A program made the position numbers and the translations under genes. This document shows, piece by piece, positions 51,727 through 60,088 of a stretch of 64,000 nt of DNA. The notes under the pieces were generated by a model, which saw only the letters and a program-made list of their open reading frames with translations, had not been told where the DNA came from and made no database searches. The stretch's first letter is position 1, and every line of letters starts with the position of its first letter. The stretch comes from Cytobacillus massiliigabonensis (GTDB lineage: Bacteria > Bacillota > Bacilli > Bacillales > Cytobacillaceae), in assembly GCF_900199725.1 (NCBI RefSeq), contig NZ_LT904902.1, positions 182,084-246,083 on the forward strand. The letters are read 5' to 3'.

Positions 51727-52550
51727 ACGTGTAAATCCTCCTTCCAGCCGATAAAGCTCATCATTCTCCCCGTACTTCCCTTGTCTCTGCGATGGGAGAA
51801 AAAATGTTCCTCATGGCAGCTGGTACAAAAATCTGATACTTGAATGTTTTCCTCTAATACACCTGCATGTAAGAGAATCGCTTTATTTACTTCCTTTAAG
51901 TCTAATTCAAATTGATTTTCTTGTCTTTGATGGAATAGATGATTCATATTATCCCCTAGTTTCTTCTTAACTAGAGTGATCACAGGTTCATCTACAATAT
52001 AACAAGTTCTGCATATAGAAGGACCAATAATGACATGAATTTCTTTTTCTTCCATGCCTCTCCCCTTGTATAATTTCACCATTTCCTCTGCAATCCCGTT
52101 AACTGTTCCCTTCCATCCTGCATGTGCCAAACCAATTGCCCCTGATTCTTCATGTATGAAAAATAATGGGACACAATCTGCATAACAAAGTGTTAACAAG
52201 ATGTTTTTATCGTAGGTAAAAAAACCGTCTGTATCCTTGAAGGATTCTTCATAACTCAGGGAGCCAATACCCGCATCTTTCTTCGAAACTATTTCTATGT
52301 TTACCTTATGGGTTTGTTCTGCTCCAATCCAGTTTTCAACTGGGAAATGAAGTGCATCCGCCACACATTGACGATTTTCTTTCACACTAGTGATAGTATC
52401 ATTTACATGTAAGCCAAGATTCAAAGTAGAGAAATATGATTTACTAATGCCGCCATTCTTTGATGTGAATCCTGCAACTAAATTTGGGAATTTATCCATC
52501 CATTCTTTTATAAGAAAATATCGAGTATCTTTCAAGACAAATGGTTCCAT
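51723..52550 (-). CDS. ylmD: Multicopper-type / purine nucleoside phosphorylase YfiH-LACC1 family
   Basis: The 275-residue protein belongs to the YfiH/LACC1 family (formerly laccase domain), zinc enzymes now known to act on purine nucleosides. The metal ligands are in CYADCVP (about 124-130), AHAGWKGT (about 142-149) and SHRRDKGSTGRM near residue 255-266. It opens the ylmD-ylmE-sepF-ylmG-ylmH run. The 147 bases upstream hold no recognised feature. Confidence 0.92.
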   Translation of the reverse strand: MEPFVLKDTRYFLIKEWMDKFPNLVAGFTSKNGGISKSYFSTLNLGLHVNDTITSVKENRQCVADALHFPVENWIGAEQTHKVNIEIVSKKDAGIGSLSYEESFKDTDGFFTYDKNILLTLCYADCVPLFFIHEESGAIGLAHAGWKGTVNGIAEEMVKLYKGRGMEEKEIHVIIGPSICRTCYIVDEPVITLVKKKLGDNMNHLFHQRQENQFELDLKEVNKAILLHAGVLEENIQVSDFCTSCHEEHFFSHRRDKGSTGRMMSFIGWKEDLHV

Positions 52551-52697
52551 TCTATATCCCTCAGCTTCAATTTTCTAGCCCAGCACATCTTCCGCAGAAA
52601 AACGATTTTGTCAGTAATTAATCGGAAACTTTTTGCTGTTCATATTTTCTTTAGTTTACCATAACAATCATTGACTTCACAGTTTTAAAAGACATAT

Positions 52698-52967
52698 TTA
52701 TGCATCTTCCTCAGCAATATTCAACATATTACTATCTTTATGCCTCACTAAAATGACATCTTCCCCAATTTTCAATATATTTTTCCAAGGAATGACAATA
52801 TCTTCGTCACGTCCAAAAAAACCTAATACTTTCCCTGCTCCCCCAATGATCACAGCATTTATAGTTCCTGTCTGAATATTTATATCAATATCCCCAATAT
52901 TTCCTAATTTCTTTCCGTTTGATACATTTACTACATCTTTTAATTGGAATTCAGAGATTTTAATCAT
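52698..52967 (-). CDS. ylmC: PRC-barrel sporulation protein, YlmC/YmxH family
   Basis: The 89-residue protein is a single PRC-barrel domain (ELKDVVNVSNGKKLGNIGDIDI to near the end). The YlmC/YmxH family is restricted to spore formers and is probably made during sporulation, but its function is unknown. It sits between sigG and ylmD; the ABC-ATPase gene ylmA found here in B. subtilis is absent. The gap to sigG is about 150 bases and includes a repeat fragment. Confidence 0.88.
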   Translation of the reverse strand: MIKISEFQLKDVVNVSNGKKLGNIGDIDINIQTGTINAVIIGGAGKVLGFFGRDEDIVIPWKNILKIGEDVILVRHKDSNMLNIAEEDA

Positions 52968-53056
52968 TTCTCACGCCCCCAGTATTTCATTCTATATAAA
53001 ATATATGATTACATATGTAAAATTATTGTTATCAAACATGTTTTTATTAAGGAAAA

Positions 53057-53088
53057 TCGAAAAGCGGAGGCGACTCGTCAGCCCCGAC
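53057..53088. repeat. Fragment of a Bacillaceae intergenic repeat
   Basis: The GC-rich block AAAGCGGAGGCGACTCGTCA followed by GCCCCGAC stands out in an AT-rich gap and resembles the head of short repeats I recall as scattered through Bacillaceae genomes. Only about 30 bases are present, next to the sigG terminator. It does not match the core shared by copies A and B, so it may be another family or another end. Confidence 0.45.
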
Positions 53089-53113
53089 AAAAAAAGCCGC
53101 CAATTTGGCAGCT
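53088..53113 (-). terminator. Intrinsic terminator of sigG
   Basis: On the minus strand AGCTGCC (53113-53107) pairs with GGCGGCT (53101-53095), with one G-T pair and a 5-base loop, followed by TTTTTTT. It begins directly after the sigG stop codon. Confidence 0.9.
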
Positions 53114-53893
53114 TTAGCTTTGGATATTTTTATTCATTTGTTTAATTGCAGCTTTTTCAAGTCTAGACACTTGTGCTTGTGAAATGCCGATTTCCTCAGC
53201 AACCTCCATTTGGGTTTTCCCTTGGAAAAATCGCTTTCTAAGTATCATTTTTTCTCGATCATTCAGCCTCCTCATCCCTTCCTTTAGAGCGATCTCCTCA
53301 ATCCATTGGATATCTTTATTTTTTTCATCACTTAATTGATCCATAACATAGATCGGGTCTCCGCCATCATTATAAATTGGCTCAAATAATGAGACAGGAT
53401 CTTGAATTGCATCTAATGCAAAGACAATTTCCTCATGTGGGACATCAAGCTCTTTCGCAATTTCAGCAGCTGTCGGCTCCTTGGATGTTTTGCTCATTAA
53501 TCGTTCTCTCACTTGTAGTGCCTTATAAGCAATATCTCTTAAAGAACGAGAGACGCGTATGGGATTATTGTCACGCAAATATCTTCTTATCTCCCCAATT
53601 ATCATCGGAACAGCATAGGTGGAAAACTTCACGTTTTGACCTAAATCAAAATTATCAATAGATTTCATTAGACCGATACAGCCGACCTGGAATAGGTCAT
53701 CAACAAATTCGCCTCTGTTGTTAAAACGCTGAATGACACTCAGTACGAGACGTAAATTACCGTTGACGAGTTTTTCCCGCGCGGATATATCCCCCTTATG
53801 CATTTGCTTGAAGAGCTCTCTCATTTCTTCGTTTTTCAATACTGGAAGCTTCGAAGTATCAACACCGCAAATTTCTACTTTATTTCGAGTCAA
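53114..53893 (-). CDS. sigG: Late forespore sigma factor SigG
   Basis: SigG directs late forespore genes (SASP, germination receptors) after engulfment. The 259-residue sigma-70 family protein has region 2 with DLFQVGCIGLMKSIDNFD, region 3, and region 4 with the helix-turn-helix MEVAEEIGISQAQVSRLE. The start is a TTG at 53891-53893 (GGAGGG seven bases before, protein MTRNKVEICGVDTSKLP as in B. subtilis); an in-frame ATG at 53926 adds eleven unconserved residues. It has its own promoter downstream of sigE. Confidence 0.97.
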   Translation of the reverse strand: MTRNKVEICGVDTSKLPVLKNEEMRELFKQMHKGDISAREKLVNGNLRLVLSVIQRFNNRGEFVDDLFQVGCIGLMKSIDNFDLGQNVKFSTYAVPMIIGEIRRYLRDNNPIRVSRSLRDIAYKALQVRERLMSKTSKEPTAAEIAKELDVPHEEIVFALDAIQDPVSLFEPIYNDGGDPIYVMDQLSDEKNKDIQWIEEIALKEGMRRLNDREKMILRKRFFQGKTQMEVAEEIGISQAQVSRLEKAAIKQMNKNIQS

Positions 53894-53951
53894 TCCTTTT
53901 CCCTCCTCACAGGAGCTGCTGTACAAAAAACAGTATTTCCTTGAGAAGGAA

Positions 53952-53980
53952 AAATATGCACTTGCCTCGTTTCACTATTC
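53952..53980 (-). promoter_or_regulatory. Forespore-type (SigG/SigF) promoter of sigG
   Basis: GAATA (53980-53976) and CATATTT (53958-53952) are 17 bases apart and match the SigG pattern (GMATR, then CATNNTA), with one mismatch in the last position. Forespore sigma consensus sites overlap, so SigF recognition is also possible, as in B. subtilis where SigF starts sigG and SigG then amplifies it. Confidence 0.6.
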
Positions 53981-54072
53981 ATAGTCAAAAAGAATAAAAC
54001 TTCATAAAACTAGCAGTTTTTCAGTCGTTTTTATTTTAAAAAAATATTTTTTATTTCTTAAAATAAAATGAC

Positions 54073-54792
54073 TTATACCATTTTATTAAATTCCTTCTTC
54101 AACCTTTTTATAATTCTTTTTTCCAATCGGGAAATATAAGACTGGGATATTCCCAGCATATCCGCCACATCCTTCTGAGTTTTTTCTTCCCCAGTTCCAA
54201 GACCAAAACGCAGCTCCATTATTTGCTTTTCACGATCAGATAACTGGTGCAATGCTTTAGAAAGCAGTTTCTTATCGACATTTGCCTCCAAATCCTTCGT
54301 AATAATATCTTCATCTGTCCCTAGTACATCTGATAGAAGAAGCTCATTTCCATCCCAATCAATATTTAACGGCTCATCAAACGAAACTTCAGAGCGAATT
54401 TTGTTATTTCTTCTTAGGTACATAAGAATTTCATTTTCAATACATCTTGAAGCATATGTAGCTAGCTTGATTTTTTTCTCAGGATTGAAGGTATTTACTG
54501 CCTTAATTAATCCAATCGTCCCGATACTTATTAAATCTTCTATATTTATTCCCGTATTTTCAAATTTCCTCGCAATATAGACAACTAAACGTAAATTTCT
54601 TTCAATAAGGATAGACCTTGCTGCCTTATCTCCATTTGGGAGCTTTTCTAACAATACTTCCTCTTCTTCTTTGCTTAAAGGAGGAGGCAATGCTTCACTT
54701 CCGCCGATGTAAAATACTTCATCTGTTTTCAGACCGAGTTTCATTAAAAATTTATACCAATAGTATGAGATGCGAAGCTTTAACCTTTTCAT
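54073..54792 (-). CDS. sigE: Mother-cell sigma factor SigE precursor
   Basis: Pro-SigE is inactive until SpoIIGA removes about 27 N-terminal residues; mature SigE then runs early mother-cell transcription. The 239-residue protein has the hydrophobic, amphipathic pro-sequence ([22 protein letters not shown]), the cleavage region near [13 protein letters not shown], region 2 ([19 protein letters not shown]) and region 4 helix-turn-helix ([17 protein letters not shown]). It lies 45 bases after spoIIGA, its activating protease, in the spoIIG operon. Confidence 0.98.
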   Translation of the reverse strand: MKRLKLRISYYWYKFLMKLGLKTDEVFYIGGSEALPPPLSKEEEEVLLEKLPNGDKAARSILIERNLRLVVYIARKFENTGINIEDLISIGTIGLIKAVNTFNPEKKIKLATYASRCIENEILMYLRRNNKIRSEVSFDEPLNIDWDGNELLLSDVLGTDEDIITKDLEANVDKKLLSKALHQLSDREKQIMELRFGLGTGEEKTQKDVADMLGISQSYISRLEKRIIKRLKKEFNKMV

Positions 54793-54837
54793 GGAATGTC
54801 CTCCTCTGTATAGAAAGTTGTTGATAGATGAAATGAA

Positions 54838-55770
54838 TTATGCATGTTTTGCGTCTGCTCTTCTAGTGCTTGTTAACATTTTGGGGTGAACGATACACTG
54901 AAATGCATCATCAGGAGAAAGCTGCTGTACAGAAAAAGAAACGAATCCCCTGTCCACATGATAGAGCTCTCCATCTTTTTCAATAAGAATCTTATCCGGC
55001 TTAATCGCAATGATTAACTGATGCTCTTGTCCAAGTACACTATATGGGATAATTCGCATTCTATTCTCCCAATCTGGTACTATATCCTCGGTTCCAAGAA
55101 TGAATTTTTCAGGGTTTTCCGCCATTTCAACTAGATAGCCAGGAAAATCCGCTAATCTGTCTTTAATAGATATAAACATAACTGGCATTTTAGAAATCGG
55201 ATCATAGAGCTGATTTCCACTGTCAATTAATCCCTTGAATTGATAAGATACATCATTTATCTGAATAATCACCTTGATCAATGAATCATATTGAATTTTT
55301 GTTATTTCAATGGCTTCCATATTGCGTTTAGAAAAATGCCAGGCAACCGGAAAACCTAAAAGAACAAAAAGCCAGCTAATTGGATCACCAAAGCCCTTTA
55401 CACTTGCTAATAACACAGTGGACGAAAGCTTTAAATCAAATTTCACAAAATAATGGACACCTATTAAAGAGCCGCCAATTAAAAAGGTCATTAAATAAAA
55501 TGTCATTAAACCTCTTAGAAAAAAGCGAATTCTTTTAAATCCGAATGAGGTCAAAACCATGACAATCGAAAAAAACAATTTTGTAAGCGGATGACCAGCA
55601 TAGGAATGTAATGGAGTGATTGATAATAGAATAATTACTGAACCGATCAATCCCCCAGCAAAAATCCTCCATAGCCGGATATCTCTTTTTAATATAATTG
55701 CTGTCAAATAAAGGAGGAGGCTATCAAATAAAAAATTCAATGCCCAAATAATATCTAAATAAACCTCCAA
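54838..55770 (-). CDS. spoIIGA: Sporulation sigma-E processing aspartyl peptidase SpoIIGA
   Basis: SpoIIGA is a membrane protease of the septum that cleaves pro-SigE after the forespore signal SpoIIR. The 310-residue protein has five transmembrane helices (about 6-150) and a C-terminal aspartyl protease domain with catalytic Asp183 in GLIDSGNQLYDP. The start is a TTG at 55768-55770 with GGAGG eight bases upstream and MEVYLDIIWALNF matching relatives. The operon promoter at 55861-55894 controls spoIIGA and sigE together. Confidence 0.96.
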   Translation of the reverse strand: MEVYLDIIWALNFLFDSLLLYLTAIILKRDIRLWRIFAGGLIGSVIILLSITPLHSYAGHPLTKLFFSIVMVLTSFGFKRIRFFLRGLMTFYLMTFLIGGSLIGVHYFVKFDLKLSSTVLLASVKGFGDPISWLFVLLGFPVAWHFSKRNMEAIEITKIQYDSLIKVIIQINDVSYQFKGLIDSGNQLYDPISKMPVMFISIKDRLADFPGYLVEMAENPEKFILGTEDIVPDWENRMRIIPYSVLGQEHQLIIAIKPDKILIEKDGELYHVDRGFVSFSVQQLSPDDAFQCIVHPKMLTSTRRADAKHA

Positions 55771-55860
55771 TCTTCTTCCTCCCTTTATCTATTTTCACTA
55801 ATTGGATTACGCAAGAATGGATTCGTCTTCTATTTTTCACCCTATTAATCTGTTAAAAAA

Positions 55861-55894
55861 AGTATAACGTACTCCACTAGATGGAGTGTGTCAC
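55861..55894 (-). promoter_or_regulatory. spoIIG operon promoter with 22-base spacer
   Basis: GTGACA (55894-55889) and TATACT (55866-55861) are separated by 22 bases, the unusual spacing known from the Spo0A-activated spoIIG promoter of B. subtilis, where Spo0A repositions SigA polymerase. The -10 element lies 91 bases upstream of the spoIIGA TTG. A 6-bp inverted repeat ACTCCA/TGGAGT sits inside the spacer. Confidence 0.7.
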
Positions 55895-55939
55895 TTTCTG
55901 TAATGAAAACGATAGAAATTTTCACTATTCTCTTCGGAT

Positions 55940-55948
55940 TTTGTCATT
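55940..55948 (+). promoter_or_regulatory. Spo0A-box-like site
   Basis: TTTGTCATT agrees with the Spo0A consensus TTTGTCRAA at seven of nine positions. Its distance, about -86 to -94 from the inferred spoIIG start, is like the distal 0A boxes of B. subtilis. I could not find a clear proximal box over the -35 element. Confidence 0.45.
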
Positions 55949-55961
55949 ATTTATCTTTTTC

Positions 55962-55978
55962 ATTCGTTAAAAACGAAT
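55962..55978. promoter_or_regulatory. 7-bp inverted repeat in the hmp/spoIIGA divergent gap
   Basis: ATTCGTT (55962-55968) and AACGAAT (55972-55978) form a perfect inverted repeat with a 3-base spacer, centred about -72 from the inferred hmp start. It could be a second operator for hmp or a site for spoIIG. The regulator is unknown. Confidence 0.5.
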
Positions 55979-55992
55979 TCTTCACTTAAATG

Positions 55993-56008
55993 TGTGATGT
56001 AAATCACA
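55993..56008 (+). promoter_or_regulatory. Fnr-type box of hmp
   Basis: TGTGATGTAAATCACA is a perfect palindrome matching the Fnr/CRP consensus TGTGA-N6-TCACA. Its centre at 56000.5 lies 41.5 bases upstream of the transcription start inferred from the TATAAT at 56030-56035, the exact position for class II activation. Bacillus Fnr is a 4Fe-4S regulator active without oxygen; that Fnr is the binder is inferred. Confidence 0.8.
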
Positions 56009-56029
56009 GTAATCACTTTTTGAATTCAC

Positions 56030-56035
56030 TATAAT
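56030..56035 (+). promoter_or_regulatory. -10 element of the hmp promoter
   Basis: A perfect TATAAT is present, but the -35 position (56007-56012, CAGTAA) is poor and overlaps the Fnr-type box, as expected for an activator-dependent promoter. The start would be near 56042, leaving a short leader before the GGGAG ribosome binding site. Confidence 0.75.
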
Positions 56036-56069
56036 TACAGGGAAAATAGAAATAAGGGAGTTTTGCAGC

Positions 56070-57302
56070 ATGTTAGACCAAAAAACAATTGATATTATTA
56101 AAAGCACTGTACCCGTTTTAGAACAGCACGGAGAAGCAATTACAAAAACTTTCTATGAATTAATGTTCAAAAATCATCCAGAATTATTAAATATCTTTAA
56201 TCACGCAAATCAAAAACAAGGACGTCAGCAAAAGGCTCTTGCCAGCACAGTTTATGCAGCAGCAAAGTATATCGATCAGCTCGATGCTATTATCCCAGTA
56301 GTCACTCAAATTGCTCATAAGCACCGTTCATTAGGCATCAAGCCAGAGCATTATCCGATTGTTGGGGAGCATTTGTTATTAGCAATTAAGGAAGTACTTC
56401 AAGATGCGGCAACAGAAGAAATTATTGATGCATGGGCTAAGGCATATGCAGTCATTGCAGATGCGTTTATTACCGTAGAGCAAGGCATGTACGAGGCAGC
56501 TGAAAATCAGACAGGCGGATGGAAGGACTTCAAGAACTTTAAAGTAGAAAAAATTGTTCAAGAGAGCGATTGCATTAAATCATTTTATTTCAAACCTGCT
56601 GATGGAGGAGAAGTTACTGATTATTTACCAGGGCAATATATTAGCCTGAAACTTACAAACATTCCTGGACAGCAGTTTGCACATATTCGTCAATATAGCT
56701 TATCTACCTCACCAAATAAAGAGTATTACCGTATCTCTGTTAAGCGAGAGGATGAAATCAATGATAAACCGGCGGGTGTCGTCTCTACCTACTTGCATAA
56801 CGAGGTTCAGGCAGGGGACATTGTTGAAATCAGTGCACCTGCTGGTGATTTTGTATTTGAAGAAAACAATGGCAAATCCGTATTGCTGCTAAGCGGCGGT
56901 GTAGGAATTACTCCAATGCTTAGTATGCTCAATCATCTTGCTGATAAGAATAAACAATCAGTGTTTGTTCATGCGGCAATCAATGGAAATGTCCATGCAT
57001 TTTCAGATGAGGTCAAGCAAATCTCCCAAAATAATGAAGCCATTACAAGTTTTTTCTGTTACGAAAAACCTACTGATCTTGACAAGGAAGATAAAAGATT
57101 TGACAAAGAAGGTTTTATTACAGCAGATTGGCTGAAAAACATTGTAAAAGATAAAGACTCAATTGTGTATATGTGTGGACCAGTTATATTTATGCAAGCC
57201 ATGTTCGAAGCATTAATTGAAGCCGGATTTAAAAGAGAAAATATTCGCTATGAATTCTTTGGTCCTGCTATGGAATTAAAAGAACCTGCACACGCAAAAT
57301 AA
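56070..57302 (+). CDS. hmp: Flavohaemoglobin (nitric oxide dioxygenase)
   Basis: Hmp detoxifies nitric oxide to nitrate using O2 and NAD(P)H. The 410-residue protein has a globin domain (about 1-140) with Tyr29, Gln53 and proximal His85 (IAHKHRS), an FAD-binding domain (about 150-260) with RQYSLS, and an NAD-binding domain with GGVGITPMLS and MCGP. The ATG follows GGGAG. It is divergent from spoIIGA and convergent with ftsZ; in B. subtilis this place holds bpr and ispA and hmp is elsewhere, so the gene was inserted or moved. Codon use looks like its neighbours by eye. Confidence 0.97.
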   Translation: MLDQKTIDIIKSTVPVLEQHGEAITKTFYELMFKNHPELLNIFNHANQKQGRQQKALASTVYAAAKYIDQLDAIIPVVTQIAHKHRSLGIKPEHYPIVGEHLLLAIKEVLQDAATEEIIDAWAKAYAVIADAFITVEQGMYEAAENQTGGWKDFKNFKVEKIVQESDCIKSFYFKPADGGEVTDYLPGQYISLKLTNIPGQQFAHIRQYSLSTSPNKEYYRISVKREDEINDKPAGVVSTYLHNEVQAGDIVEISAPAGDFVFEENNGKSVLLLSGGVGITPMLSMLNHLADKNKQSVFVHAAINGNVHAFSDEVKQISQNNEAITSFFCYEKPTDLDKEDKRFDKEGFITADWLKNIVKDKDSIVYMCGPVIFMQAMFEALIEAGFKRENIRYEFFGPAMELKEPAHAK

Positions 57303-57338
57303 AAAAGACATGCTCCTAATTGGGAGCATGTCTTTTTT
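57301..57338. terminator. Bidirectional terminator between hmp and ftsZ
   Basis: The stem GACATGCTCC/GGAGCATGTC (57307-57316 with 57323-57332) is flanked by AAAAAA and TTTTTT, so it works on both strands for the convergent hmp and ftsZ genes. It overlaps the last bases of the hmp stop codon. Confidence 0.93.
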
Positions 57339-57351
57339 CAATTTATTAAAA

Positions 57352-58497
57352 TTAGCGTCTTCTATTTCTGTTTCGTAAGAAAGTTGGGATATCCAATGTT
57401 TCTTCAGTTTGTTGAGAAGGAGTACTTCTCACTGGTTCATGTGAAATTTCTTCTCTCTTTTGCTCACGTTTCACCGTTCCCAATGAGTTTGGCTTCTGCT
57501 GTTGTCCAAATGAAGGTCTTGTCGGCTGTTTAACTTGTACTACGTCCTCATTAAATCCTGTTGCGATAACTGTTACAACAATCTCATCATTTAAATCCTC
57601 ATTAATAACAGACCCAAAGATCATGTTAACATCCTGATCAGAAGCTGTAGCCACAATATCCGCTGCTTCTTGAACTTCATATAGGCTTAAGTTCGTACCT
57701 CCAGTAATGTTCATTAGAACCCCTTGAGCCCCATCAATTGATTTTTCAAGTAATGGAGAGGAAATAGCCTTCTTCGCTGCTTCAGCTGCACGATTTTCAC
57801 CTGCAGCAATCCCAATACCCATTAAAGCTGATCCCTGGTTAGACATAATAGTTTTAACATCGGCAAAATCCAGATTGATCAATCCTGGTGTAGCAATTAA
57901 ATCAGAAATACCTTGTACCCCTTGACGCAGGACATTATCTGCTTCACGGAATGCCTCAAGCATTGGCGTACTTTTATCAACAATTTCTAATAATCGATCA
58001 TTAGGTATAACAATAAGTGTGTCTACCGCTTCCTTCATAGAAGCAATTCCACCTGCTGCCTGTGTAGAACGCTTTCGTCCTTCAAATGTGAATGGACGGG
58101 TAACGACACCTACTGTCAGCGCACCTAAATCACGGGCAATTTGGGCAATAACTGGAGCTGCACCAGTTCCGGTTCCGCCACCCATTCCAGCAGTAACGAA
58201 AACCATGTCTGCTCCTTTTAATGCTTCCTCAATTTGCTCTTTGCTTTCTTCAGCAGCCTTTTTTCCAACTTCAGGGTTAGCACCGGCACCAAGACCGCGG
58301 GTAAGCTTACCGCCAATTTGCATTTTTATTTCTGCTTTTGATAGATTTAATGCTTGAGCATCCGTATTAACAGCTATAAATTCTACCCCTTGTACACCAT
58401 GTTCAATCATACGGTTAACCGCGTTGTTACCGCCGCCGCCAACGCCGATGACTTTTATCGTTGCTAATGAATCTAAATTAGTATCAAATTCCAACAT
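57352..58497 (-). CDS. ftsZ: Cell division GTPase FtsZ
   Basis: FtsZ is the tubulin-like GTPase that forms the Z ring. The 381-residue protein has the nucleotide motifs [13 protein letters not shown] (about 18-30) and GGGTGTG (about 104-110), the T7 synergy loop NLDFADV, a low-complexity Gln-rich linker (about 315-365) and the conserved C-terminal peptide [13 protein letters not shown] that binds FtsA, SepF and others. AGGAGG precedes the ATG at 58497; the longer frame to 58539 is not used. It is 44 bases after ftsA. Confidence 0.99.
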   Translation of the reverse strand: MLEFDTNLDSLATIKVIGVGGGGNNAVNRMIEHGVQGVEFIAVNTDAQALNLSKAEIKMQIGGKLTRGLGAGANPEVGKKAAEESKEQIEEALKGADMVFVTAGMGGGTGTGAAPVIAQIARDLGALTVGVVTRPFTFEGRKRSTQAAGGIASMKEAVDTLIVIPNDRLLEIVDKSTPMLEAFREADNVLRQGVQGISDLIATPGLINLDFADVKTIMSNQGSALMGIGIAAGENRAAEAAKKAISSPLLEKSIDGAQGVLMNITGGTNLSLYEVQEAADIVATASDQDVNMIFGSVINEDLNDEIVVTVIATGFNEDVVQVKQPTRPSFGQQQKPNSLGTVKREQKREEISHEPVRSTPSQQTEETLDIPTFLRNRNRRR

Positions 58498-58541
58498 GAC
58501 AAATCCTCCTAATTCGTCGATGTTCCTAAAGAACACCATTT

Positions 58542-59831
58542 TTACTCAAAAAAGTATCCAAGGAACTTCTTCACTCTAGATGTAATTTTTTCTTCCGGTT
58601 GTTTTTCCGGCTTCGCTTTCGGTTGCGGTTGTTTTTGTACGCGTTTTTCTTTCATTTCTTGAGTATTGACAGGAGCTGCTCCCCCCATTTTTCTGCCTTG
58701 CAGCTTTGCATTTTTATACGCAAATTTTATTAGTCCTACCGCCGTTGTATATTGCGGTTCTCTCACACCAATATAATCAGGTATCGCAATACGAACCCTG
58801 TTTTGAAATACATCCTGTGCTAATTCAAGTATTCCTTGAGTGTTTGCTACCCCGCCTGACAAAACATATCCGCCAGGCAAGTCATGGGTCCCTAAACGTC
58901 TTATTTCATTTTGAATGAGATCAAAGATTTCTTCCATTCTTGCTTCAATAATATCGGAGATTTCCAGCTGGTTAAATTGCTGATGCTGATCACTGCCGAT
59001 AATAGGCACGCTAAATACTTCATCTTCTGATGCATGATCATAAAAAGCATATCCATATTTCGTTTTAATTTTTTCTGCGTCCTCTGTAGACGTGCGCAGA
59101 CCAATCGATAAATCTTTCGTAATGTGATCCCCGCCGACAGGTAAGACACTTGTAGCTCTGAGAATACCTTGCTCAAATAGTGCAATCGTTGTTGAACCGC
59201 CACCAATATCAACGAGGGCAACCCCAAGATTTTTTTCATCCTTGGATAAAGCATATGCCCCAGCAGCCAGAGGCTGAAGTGTAATATCAATGATCTCAAG
59301 ACCAGCGCGTTCAACACAGCGTAATGTATTATGTAAGATTGTCTTTGATCCGGTAATGATCGTTCCTTCCATTTCTAGACGGACACCTATCATCCCGCGT
59401 GGATCGCTGATTTCATCTAATCCATCGACAATAAACTGTCTTGGAATGACATCGATAATATCTCTTTCTGGCGGGATGGAAACGACTTGTGCTGCATCTA
59501 TAACTCTTGCAACATCCTCATCAGTTATTTCCCTATTCTCACTTGATACTGCAACTACACCATGTGAGGGCTGGAGCATGACATGATTCCCGGTAATTCC
59601 AACTATTACACTAGTAATTTCCATTCCTATCATTCTCTCAGCCTGTTCAATTGCTTTCCTTATCGAATGAACGGTTTCATCTATATCAACAATGGATCCT
59701 TTTCTTAAACCTTCGGACTTCACACTGCCGACACCAATAATATTTAAAGAGTCATTGACCATTTCTCCAATGATAACCTTTACACTGGATGTACCGATGT
59801 CAAGACTTACATATATTTCATTGTTGTTCAT
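58542..59831 (-). CDS. ftsA: Cell division actin-like protein FtsA
   Basis: FtsA anchors FtsZ to the membrane. The 429-residue protein has the actin-fold phosphate motif DIGTSSVKV near the start (about 11-19), the inserted 1C domain, [15 protein letters not shown] (phosphate 2), the adenosine motif [12 protein letters not shown] and a C-terminal amphipathic membrane helix ([10 protein letters not shown]) after a Pro/Lys-rich linker. AAAGGAGGTG precedes the ATG. Confidence 0.98.
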   Translation of the reverse strand: MNNNEIYVSLDIGTSSVKVIIGEMVNDSLNIIGVGSVKSEGLRKGSIVDIDETVHSIRKAIEQAERMIGMEITSVIVGITGNHVMLQPSHGVVAVSSENREITDEDVARVIDAAQVVSIPPERDIIDVIPRQFIVDGLDEISDPRGMIGVRLEMEGTIITGSKTILHNTLRCVERAGLEIIDITLQPLAAGAYALSKDEKNLGVALVDIGGGSTTIALFEQGILRATSVLPVGGDHITKDLSIGLRTSTEDAEKIKTKYGYAFYDHASEDEVFSVPIIGSDQHQQFNQLEISDIIEARMEEIFDLIQNEIRRLGTHDLPGGYVLSGGVANTQGILELAQDVFQNRVRIAIPDYIGVREPQYTTAVGLIKFAYKNAKLQGRKMGGAAPVNTQEMKEKRVQKQPQPKAKPEKQPEEKITSRVKKFLGYFFE

Positions 59832-60088
59832 TCTCTGGCACCTCCTTTTTGCATTTCAATAATCTAATTAGATTCATTATTAATTTATTTTATTAATAAT
59901 TGTACAAATTCCTTTGTACTGTGGGCTCTGCATCATCTTTTAGAAAAAAATGTACAATAAAAAGGAAAGGTCGGAGCAAAAATCTGTTCAATTATAAGTA
60001 TAAAAGTACTTTATTTGCTCCATTTTCACTTTATTTATTTAATTAATCAAATTATTCGTCAAAACTATCCTATTTCCCTTTTTAAAAT
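59832..60088. other. AT-rich intergenic region upstream of ftsA
   Basis: This 257-base gap should hold the ftsAZ promoters. I see TATAAT near 59990 on the minus strand but no good -35 partner, and no convincing SigH site. An inverted repeat GTACAAA-TTCC-TTTGTAC at 59902-59919 and a long-range repeat GGAGCAAA (59973-59980) with TTTGCTCC (60014-60021) flanking the TATAAT could be regulatory. No gene is present. Confidence 0.5.

Noticed and set aside
55815-55830. AGACGAATCC on the minus strand as a Spo0A box
   Set aside because: It has two mismatches in the TGTCGAA core and lies downstream of the inferred start, where activation is unlikely.
59832-60088. SigH promoter before ftsA
   Set aside because: GGATAG and GAATAA are present but separated by about four bases instead of 11-12, so the site does not fit.
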